From: Mesostigma viride
Taxonomy: Eukaryota > Streptophyta > Mesostigmatophyceae > Mesostigmatales > Mesostigmataceae
Direction: 5' to 3'
Length of the DNA stretch: 64,000 bases
NCBI GenBank assembly: GCA_009746045.1
Contig: RPFO01000213.1
Location: forward strand, 536,564-600,563
Of the stretch, positions 57,439-64,000 are shown piece by piece. A model generated the notes under the pieces. It had not been told where the DNA came from. It searched no databases and worked only from the letters and a program-made list of their open reading frames with translations. The position numbers and the translations under genes were made by a program. Within the stretch, counting starts at the first letter, position 1. Each line of letters starts with the position of its first letter.

Positions 57439-57744
57439 ACTGGCACGCAAGCTCGAACAATAAAAGACATCATCCATTGATCAGGCGAACAAGGAAGGTG
57501 CGCCTTCCGTGAATACGTCGAAGGCGACATGCGCAGGCCTGCGTAGGTTCTTACCTTGAATGCCGGAAATGTAAAAGAAACCGGGAAGCTTCGGCACAAA
57601 CTCGACAACACCATTAAGTTAGCTTCATAATCGCTCTTTAGAGCCTACGCTGCCTCACAATAGCTGCCGTAAACCTGCATTAAATTTCATGATCCGCAAG
57701 AGAAATCATATCCTGGACCCCCGCGCCCGTAGCCGTTCGAGAAA

Positions 57745-58107
57745 TTAGCGATATTGCAAACCGTAAACTTTCCGCCATGAAATGAGGTCATCGACTAATC
57801 TTCTGCGAAATTCAAGCATTTTTTCTAGCTGTTTACGTGCCATATCGATTAATATTGCATAAAGGCATGCCGCCATGGCCACTTCCCCGAGGGTGGAGCG
57901 GTCCGGGCACACATTATACACCGTACGGACGGTACCGCGAATTTTTTGGCGCGGAAAATATTCGGCGCGCCACGTCCCCTTAAAGAAGGTGTACACAGCT
58001 GGCTGGTTTGGCCAGTTATTGGAGCACACATTACACCGTCGAGTGAAGTTGCGGCCTCGCCAAAGAATTGGTTTCCGAGTCGCCAAAGCATGGATTGCGG
58101 TCGCCAA
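57745..58107 (-). CDS. Small hypothetical ORF or exon
   Basis: A minus-strand ATG frame of 120 codons. The first half holds a CNVC pair and an AEYFPRQKIRGTV stretch; the second is helical (ACLYAILIDMARKQLEKMLEFRRRLVDDLI). It crosses an E2F-like word at 57944-57958. Overlapping frames on the plus strand make coding uncertain. Confidence 0.2.
   Translation of the reverse strand: MATAIHALATRKPILWRGRNFTRRCNVCSNNWPNQPAVYTFFKGTWRAEYFPRQKIRGTVRTVYNVCPDRSTLGEVAMAACLYAILIDMARKQLEKMLEFRRRLVDDLISWRKVYGLQYR
57944..57958. promoter_or_regulatory. E2F-like site
   Basis: TTTTGGCGCGGAAAA, about 610 bp upstream of the gene at 58571. It resembles the two sites at 2672-2722. Confidence 0.3.
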
Positions 58108-58205
58108 AGGATGGATTGCGGTCGCCAGAAGTTAGTTTGTGGTGCTGGGCGGAGGGTTACAGCACAAAAACATTAGTTTCCTGCACCTTGGCGATGGAGT
58201 TTTAT

Positions 58206-58415
58206 CAAGGAGACAACCAGCGCAGGCCAGAAATCGGGAGAATCCGGACCATGGTAGCTCGAGCCTGCCGTTATCTTGTCCACGTGTTCGAGTCGTTCAG
58301 GATGATGAAGATGAATGGTGATGGAAATGTGTAGCCTTGTGCATTGAAATTATGGCTGGCTTACGTGTAGAGCGACTAGATGACCTAGACGGTGGGGCCG
58401 GAAACAGCCTGCGTT
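58206..58415. mobile_element. Member of the CAAGGAGACAACCAG insertion family
   Basis: Starts CAAGGAGACAACCAG and is nearly identical to 11753-11960 up to GGAAACAGC, where the two diverge. The right border is not certain and no target duplication was fixed. It lies between the E2F-like site and the gene at 58571. Confidence 0.55.
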
Positions 58416-58570
58416 GGGCGACGCCAGCTGCTGTGCGATCATGACCGTGCGATCATAAGCATCCATTTTTCACGGAACGTATAATGCAACGGTGCTCTGA
58501 CTTGTTTCGTTAATTTGGTCGCTGCTCTCTGCGTCTTCTAACAGATTCCCATTCCCCTCTCAACTCCACG

Positions 58571-60219
58571 ATGTCGACGCCAACACGCTGGAGGAGGGCC
58601 TCGGCGGAGTTGCCAGATCCCTCCACACCGAAGAAACAAAGCAAGAAAAGAGGATCGGGGAATTCGGCGGCCTCTCCGATATGCTTGGATTTCTCGCCTC
58701 AGCGCTCTTCCCCCGCGAGCAAGCCGCGGCTTGTGAGGACCCTGCCTCCTCTTCAGGCGGATCGAGCAAGTGCGAGTCTGCGCCTGTATTCTTAATGTCG
58801 GTAGCATTTTTTGGAAAGCATCGTCTAACATAACGACATTGTTTTGCGTGGCATTCGTACTTCAGGGAGAATTCGAAGGGCCTTTGAGGGATCGCACTGG
58901 TGTGTTAAGGAAGAGCGTGGTCCGCCGGTGTCCCGAGCGACGTCTACCGAGCTGCCAGCTGTGATGGTATTGTGGTGACTTACTGGCGGTTAACTGTGCT
59001 TGTCTTTGTAGGCCTTTTCTGCAATTGGGTTTACTTTGCATCAGCCATTTACACATGCATTGCTAAATGTTACATGGGGTTGATTGGCCAGCCTTTGTAA
59101 GAGATGACCATCACTTTTTTTTTGAAGGCATTGCTCTTCTGCCTGTTTCAATAATAGGTTGCCCATCATTCGCACCTACAGTCCATCTCAACTACATCGT
59201 TCATTTTTTCTGTGTGTGATGGCAAGTTTGCATTTTACCATACCAATAATGCTCGCATCGCTTGCTAAGGAGTATGGTTCGCGGGTATTTTCACTCTGCA
59301 TTATGAATGTAGGGGGGCACTGAGAGCATGTAAAGTGAGCAGGTATGCATCAAGGCTGAGTCGATGAGTTTTCCCAAAGTGGGTGTGCCCATGCCGCACC
59401 ATGGTTTACACCCCACCTTCATCTGTTGGAAACTTGCGGGTTTTTTGTTCTGTTTACATGTTTACAGACACTTGGCGAAGTTTCTCAGAGATGTCTATTG
59501 GGTGTGGGGCAATTTGGTTTGCATTGCTGTGATGTCACATGGGACTGTGGTAATGATGAGTCACTTGGAGGGGGAAGCAAGTGTGCACACCTGCCATGGG
59601 TCGGTAGCGCCAGTATTGGATTCCTCTTCGTTATGGGGAGACATTCTTGTTACATGTCAGTCTAGTTTCATAATGGTGTTGTTCTTTGTGACAAATTGGC
59701 TACTTTCTCGCGTGCCCCACACCCGTCTTGTCCATCGCTTGACTTGCGCCCTTGCTTGTGCACAATGATGCCACTTGCATTGCCATTCCTCCACCCCTCC
59801 TTATTTCGCCATGCAGGCATTAGCTGCCGCCCTCTTTTATTTCCTCTCTCATTTCCTTTAAATGCTTAGGGCTTGATTTAGGATTCAGTCGTGTACAAGA
59901 ACATCAGTGTCTAAATTTGATTGTGTCATGATTGCGTTTGCTGTTGCAGGTGGGTGGCTGGACGAATGCGAAGATGGACAGCAGAAAGAGGGTTTGCGGC
60001 GGCAAGGGCGTGAACGCTAGTCACCATTGTCAGGTGAAACTTGAGAATGGGTACACATACCTTGCAATTGATTGCAGTACCTGGGTAAAGATTAATGATA
60101 AGCTGTCAAAAAGAAACCCAGGTCCGTTTTTTTTTTTCAGCTCGGCATGTGCAAAGAATCCTGAGATGAGCCTGCACTTGCCGGATGGTAAGGCCGTGCC
60201 TGCCTACTCCGGTTTATAA
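58571..60219 (+). CDS. Three-exon host gene, function unknown
   Basis: Exon 1 is 58571-58769 (ATG start, donor GTGCGA), exon 2 58866-58966 (acceptor TTCAG, donor GTATTG), exon 3 59950-60219 (acceptor TTGCAG, stop TAA). Phases agree at both joins, giving 189 residues. Exon 1 is basic and serine-proline-rich with KKQSKKRG (a possible nuclear signal) and PSTPKK and SPQRSSP motifs, which look like proline-directed kinase sites. Exon 3 has HHCQVKLENGYTYLAIDCSTWVKINDKL and a phenylalanine run. No domain is recognised. The second intron (983 bp) could hide further exons. Confidence rests on the three consistent splice junctions. Confidence 0.45.
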
Positions 60220-60620
60220 ATGCCGCAATTTTGTTTTAGCGACCTTTGGGTCATTTGCATTTTGGGGCACAAGTTTACATGGTATGGTATTTGATGATGC
60301 CAACTGGGATGTACCCTGAATAGGGCTGTATGCTCGTATGTACAACATAGAGTGGACACTCACTTCCATATTCCTCAACGACTCTAGAATTGTGGACAAG
60401 ATAACGGCAGGTTTGAGCTACCATGGTCCGAATTCTTCCGCTGGTTGTATCTATAGTGATGGACTTTACAATGAATCTATTTTAACAAAATCGTTGCATG
60501 AGCCGTTAATGAATATCCATTATCAAGTAATAGTTGTCAAGATCACTCAAAATTAAGTGGGACAAGTCTACTTCAAGGTCTTGCACTTAATAAGTACGTA
60601 AGTACTTGCGTGTCATTAAT
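60220..60620. other. Noncoding, probable 3' flank of the gene
   Basis: No gene recognised. Confidence 0.3.
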
Positions 60621-60680
60621 TAGCGAATTAATTAATTAATTAATAGACACGTGACTGCGTCACGTGAGGATAAGTCCTCA
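60621..60680 (-). repeat. A/T tail plus two adjacent hairpins
   Basis: ATTA repeats (60624-60644) are followed by CACGTGAC-TGC-GTCACGTG (60648-60666) and TGAGGA-TAAG-TCCTCA (60665-60680), both perfect stems. Read on the minus strand it is hairpins followed by an ATTA tail, the same layout as the other non-LTR 3' ends here, so it may be a further family's 3' end. Confidence 0.5.
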
Positions 60681-60873
60681 GTGGGAGGGGAACATATGGG
60701 ATGGAATGGATGGCCGGTGGAATTAGCTATCTACGTCCTAGTTACAGGGTTGTGAGCACCGCGGCCCGAATCGCTATGAACGCCATACGCGGTCACACGC
60801 GGAGCCCCCACAGACTTGGGGGTGGTCTCCTTCATCACTACTTGCCATCTATCCTTGCGTACCATCTGCCTCC

Positions 60874-61425
60874 ATTAAAAATTAAATTAAATTATAACAT
60901 GCCGCCGTGGGGAGATCATGTAGCACATATTCCATGAGGGATGGGGTGGAGGAAGCCGCGTGATCGAACTATCCTAACTCTAAGCTATCTAGAAAATCCT
61001 AACTACACTACTCATCAAAACGCCTCCTCCGCTTGGGGGAGGGGGCTTGCCCACAGGGTCGGGCGTGTGCGCCTTGACAATCTTCCTCCACCGCGTCTTG
61101 TCCTGCATGGCAGTCCAAAGACGGGAGAGAGAGTATCCCCATATCTGCCTCCATATTACAGACAAACCAGGAGGCTGCCCGGGTGTGAGCCCGTCACGTC
61201 TAGTGTAGCACATGTCCATGCCGAGTCTATCACGAAAAGTCCACGGGTGGCGGCCCTGCCGCGCGCAGCTTGGGGCACGTCAGGTGAGGACATATCGCCC
61301 AGGCTGGGCGGGCTTGGTGCCAGCTAGTCTATCTGATGTGTCTACCTGATCTGTGCGGGCCAGGCCGGTGCCCGGCTAGGCCCAGGCGCCTGTGCCTAAT
61401 AATGTGGGAGACATAGGGCACATTC
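60874..61425 (-). mobile_element. LINE 3' end, minus strand, degenerate
   Basis: Inverse of 61880-62372 at reduced identity. It carries the 3' tail of TTTAA-type repeats at its left end, a degraded 3' hairpin (60902-60915), the coding end FDE/KRRR and, near 61330-61420, a peptide with VSHIIRHRRLGLAGH that matches VSDEIRQRRIAFVGH of the plus-strand copy. The two copies face head to head and differ too much to be a simple recent duplication. Confidence 0.7.
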
Positions 61426-62246
61426 AGACCTGGCTGGACTGCCTGGGCCTGGAGGCGCGGGCGGTGGGGCTGGAGATAAGTGTCAAAACTGAGGCGATGG
61501 TGATAGGAGCATCCAGTAAACCACCGCTGCCGCGCCTGCTCGACGGGACGGAGGTCCCGTTCCGCGACCGCTTCAAGCTGTTGGGGAGCTGGCTTCCTGA
61601 CACCGCCGACGACGTGGACACCCGCATCGGCCTTGCCTGGGCCAAGCTCCGCTCGCTCACACCCTACTGGCGCTCGAAGGGCCTGAACGGGCACCGCAAT
61701 CGCATGCTCTTCAAGGTCCTCGTCCTCACGGTGCTCACGTATGGCGCCGAGGCGTGGACCCTCCCCCCCAAACTGGCAGCTCGGCTCGACGGCACAGTTT
61801 ACAGGATGCTCCGGCAGGTCCTTAATGTAGGTTTTTCCGAGCGTCCGTCATCAGAGTCTCTGTATCATGGCATGCCTCGTGTTTCGGACGAGATTAGACA
61901 GCGTAGGATAGCATTTGTAGGACACCTTGCCCGCACCAGCCAGGTCGACACCACCCTTGGTCTGGCCGGCCCCCAGCGGCTTGGACAGCCAGGGCGGCAC
62001 ATTCTGACCTGGCCTGGCCCCAAGGACATTCCCAAAAGGGTAGGGAAACCTGTCACCAACTATGTTCAGATGCCGATGGACGACCTAGTGGTCCCAGCCC
62101 AGTTTGAGCACCGCATCCACTCTCTCTCCCGTCTTTGGACTGCCATGCAGGACAAGACGCGGTGGAAGAAGATTGTCAAGGCGCACACGCCCGACCCTGT
62201 GGGCAAGCCACCTCCCCCCAAGCGGAGGAGGCGTTTTGATGAGTAG
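61392..62246 (+). pseudogene. LINE RT C-terminal region (thumb onwards)
   Basis: The LINE part begins near 61426. ARAVGLEISVKTEAMVIG is the end of the RT palm, and the YGAEAWTL motif within LKVLVLTVLTYGAEAWTL marks the conserved post-RT segment of many LINE polyproteins. VSDEIRQRRIAFVGHLAR, then a W-x-G-P segment and a basic end (KRRRRFDE), complete it. The catalytic RT motifs and everything upstream are missing through 5' truncation. The stop is at 62244-62246. It differs in family from the zf-RVT LINE at 1695-6342. Confidence 0.75.
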
Positions 62247-62372
62247 TGCAGTTAGGATTTCCTAGATAGAGTTAGGATAGTTCGATCACGCGGCTTCCTC
62301 CACCCCATCCATCATGAAATATGTGCTACATGACCTCCCCACGGAGGCATGTTATAATTTAATTTAATTTTT
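61426..62372 (+). mobile_element. 5'-truncated LINE, plus strand
   Basis: Contains the coding end above, a 90-bp 3' UTR, a 3' hairpin (62334-62347: CCTCC-CCAC-GGAGG) and a tail of TTTAA repeats. The last 30 nt or so before the tail align with the ORF1-only elements. Confidence 0.75.
62334..62347 (+). promoter_or_regulatory. 3'-terminal hairpin of LINE
   Basis: CCTCC-CCAC-GGAGG, preceded by ATGTGCTACAT as in the ORF1-only elements. The pair change relative to ACTCC/GGAGT keeps the stem. Confidence 0.65.
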
Positions 62373-62460
62373 TAATAGGGAAAATCAGCGTACAAATCCT
62401 CATTGCTAATGTGCAAACCAAAGGGGATGTTATGTGCATGGGCATGCCACGGACTACTAT

Positions 62461-62475
62461 CAAGGAGACAACCAG
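62461..62475. mobile_element. 15-bp CAAGGAGACAACCAG micro-insertion
   Basis: The 15-bp word is flanked by CTACTAT on both sides (62454-62460, 62476-62482). Confidence 0.6.
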
Positions 62476-62513
62476 CTACTATATGCTAATCTCATTAGAA
62501 AATAATTACACCA

Positions 62514-63082
62514 CTTGAATTGAATTGAATTGAATTGTAACATAACTCCGTTGGGAGTATATGTAGCACATAGCCCTTGAGAGGGGGGCATATGGCCTAT
62601 CATACATCCTAAGCTACTTCCTGCAAGGGTGGGGATGTAAAGGACCCTCGCTCTAGGTGCACCAAGGCACTTGCATCCCCATGATCTTCAAGCTATGCCC
62701 AGCGAAGGGGGAGCCTGTCATGGGGGGGAAGATCAGCATAGCTATACAAAAAAGCTAGGGCATGGCTGCTCAGCAGGGAGTTACTCCCTGCATGGGCACT
62801 GCATAATTAAATAAAGCTAGGCATCATCTGGAGTGTGGCTCAGCGTAGGCACACATGTACATGACTAAAAAGGCTAGGCCTCAGCTGGTATAGTGCCTGT
62901 AGTAGGCGGGCATGTACAAGGCCACTGTCTAACTATTCTACACTACTGCTGTATTCCCCTAGGCTGGGGCTGGAGTTGCTGGGGCCGCGGTGGTCGAGGG
63001 GGTCGCTTGCCAGGGCTTGTGGCCGACGTAGATGGCCGCCCCCTTCCAGTACACCGGCTGGCCCGCCTTGGTCTGCCCACAG
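62514..63082 (-). mobile_element. ORF1-only retroelement, copy 2
   Basis: Second copy of 11533-12577 in the same orientation, with a TTGAA tail at the left, the ACTCC/GGAGT hairpin (62545-62558) and the last 45 codons of the ORF1-like protein at the right. It is shorter at the 5' end and lacks the 11753-11986 insertion. TACACCA flanks it (62507-62513, 63083-63089). Confidence 0.7.
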
Positions 63083-63188
63083 TACACCAATTAAAGTTAC
63101 AAATATCGTCTGCATCATGCCCCAACCATGCACTTAATACCAACCATGCACTTAATACGTTAATATGATGTATGCCGTGATTTCATGT

Positions 63189-63228
63189 CAAGGAGACAAC
63201 CAGCGCATGCCAGAAATCGGGAGAATCG
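63189..63228. mobile_element. 40-bp micro-insertion, CAAGGAGACAACCAG family
   Basis: 40 bp starting CAAGGAGACAACCAG, flanked by CATGT at 63184-63188 and 63229-63233. The short duplication makes the borders less certain than in the copy at 63467. Confidence 0.5.
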
Positions 63229-63466
63229 CATGTATTTCGTGCGGGTCAGGCCCAACTGAATATTAATTAGTCATTTAATTACTTAATGATGCGGCGAGAG
63301 CGCTCTGTGGCCTGCCCACTCATGGCAGCATGAGAGGTCTAGGCTAGTGCATGCTAGTCAGGGGCGCCCGCTCCCTCCTTGTAATGTATGGGGGTTGGAG
63401 GTTCCTTTGTTGGCACCGGCCCATGTGACGCACTGGCGTGCCTAATAATCAATGACTGAGGATTAT

Positions 63467-63506
63467 CAAGGAGACAACCAGCGCAGGCCAGAAATCGGGA
63501 GAAATA
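63467..63506. mobile_element. 40-bp micro-insertion, CAAGGAGACAACCAG family
   Basis: 40 bp starting CAAGGAGACAACCAG, flanked by perfect 12-bp copies of ACTGAGGATTAT (63455-63466, 63507-63518). Confidence 0.75.
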
Positions 63507-63599
63507 ACTGAGGATTATTCTAATTTCTGATTTGGCACGCCGCAAAGGTAAAAGCCATTTGCGTTCAGTGCCGGTCCGCGGAAAACGCGATCTGCAAAT

Positions 63600-63665
63600 G
63601 AATCCAGGCCGGAATCGAACTGGGGACCTCTCGCACCAACTTTTGCTGACTATAGGACGGACGTC
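63600..63665 (-). repeat. tRNA-like (SINE or pseudogene) fragment
   Basis: On the minus strand the segment ends GAGGTCCCCAGTTCGATTCCGG, which matches a tRNA T-arm and polymerase III B box. Read on the plus strand it gives RNRTGDL, the well-known antisense signature of tRNA-derived sequence. No complete cloverleaf was found; the anticodon arm is not evident. Confidence 0.4.
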
Positions 63666-63685
63666 TCATGATCCTAAGGCATCGC

Positions 63686-63775
63686 TGTTTGCACCCATCC
63701 ATCCATCTATCGGGGTTAATGCTCCGTGACTCCCCAACGGGAGCACGAGTCTAATTAATTAATTAATTAATTAAT
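63686..63775 (+). mobile_element. 90-bp non-LTR 3'-end insertion
   Basis: Flanked by TAAGGCATCGC (63675-63685, 63776-63786). It holds TGTTTGCA, a short CCAT run, CGGGGTTAA, the hairpin CTCCC-CAAC-GGGAG (63730-63743) and a TAAT tail. It is the longer relative of the 22-bp insertion at 401-422. Confidence 0.75.
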
Positions 63776-63786
63776 TAAGGCATCGC

Positions 63787-64000
63787 CAACTGACACCTAC
63801 AGTCCAACTGCAAAAGTTCTCCTTTCCGGGTTATTATGCTCATACATGTGACGCAGCCGACGTGTATTTATCAGTAATTAATTAAGTTGTCAGAAACTGT
63901 TATCCTCAAGAAAGGAAGCAAATGGACTAAATGCTGCCAACGGCCTGTACGCGAAAATATGCGAGAACTCACGGTAGCCAGAAAAATCAGGGTTCGAACT
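63787..64000. other. Noncoding end of window
   Basis: No gene. The last bases, GGTTCGAACT, match a B-box core and may belong to a tRNA-like sequence continuing beyond the window. Confidence 0.25.

Noticed and set aside
63532..63729. 65-codon frame containing RNRTGDL
   Set aside because: A known false signature from antisense tRNA-derived sequence, not a protein.

Overview
This is a eukaryotic window built almost entirely of nested transposable elements. Introns with GT-AG borders, LTR and non-LTR retrotransposons, minisatellites and one plausible three-exon host gene rule out a prokaryote. A Ty3 chromovirus, a LINE with a plant-type zf-RVT C-terminus and several Ty1/copia-like elements suggest a repeat-rich alga, probably of the green lineage. 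I cannot name the species.

Left flank (1-14150). A dispersed repeat occurs twice. Copy A (1431-1694 and 6343-6625) was split by a 5'-truncated LINE (1695-6342, minus strand) with a 15-bp target-site duplication (TSD). That LINE is itself split by a 1.7-kb insert. Copy B (11072-11532 and 12578-12702) was split by an element carrying only an ORF1-like protein (11533-12577), with a 12-bp TSD. A CCAT microsatellite follows. The 4 kb between the copies shows no convincing gene.

Giant nested element (14151-54992). Two 594-bp LTRs that look identical, flanked by the TSD ATGTT, delimit a Ty3/gypsy chromovirus now 40.8 kb long and about 12.2 kb without its passengers. Its layout is LTR, primer site, leader repeats, a small viroplasmin/RNase H1-N-like ORF, an unknown ORF, gag, a probable -1 frameshift site, PR-RT-RNase H, integrase plus chromodomain, a 695-codon ORF3, polypurine tract and LTR. 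Three elements interrupt it: a 15.6-kb terminal-inverted-repeat (TIR) element in the integrase gene (22796-38416, TSD AGG), and two related copia-like elements in ORF3, COP-B (38978-43930, TSD GGAAG) and COP-C (44626-52657, TSD GAGTC). Removing each insert and one TSD copy keeps the reading frame in all three cases. The TIR element carries its own copia-like passenger, COP-A (27916-33800, TSD CACAC), plus unrecognised genes and large minisatellites.

The copia-like elements are the most unusual content. COP-A and COP-B/C are clearly diverged, yet share three features: a retropepsin-like domain between integrase and RT instead of before integrase; an active-site triad of D-T-Q or D-T-N instead of D-[ST]-G; and LTR ends 5'-AGTT...AACT-3' instead of TG...CA. 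COP-B/C also has H-G-D-D at the RT catalytic motif.

Right flank (54993-64000). This holds noncoding sequence, a three-exon gene of unknown function (58571-60219), two head-to-head LINE 3' ends, a second ORF1-only element, and several very short insertions (15-90 bp) with target duplications. The non-LTR families share a 3'-terminal hairpin with a compensatory base-pair change, followed by short A/T-rich tandem tails. All matches were made by eye, without alignment software or database search.
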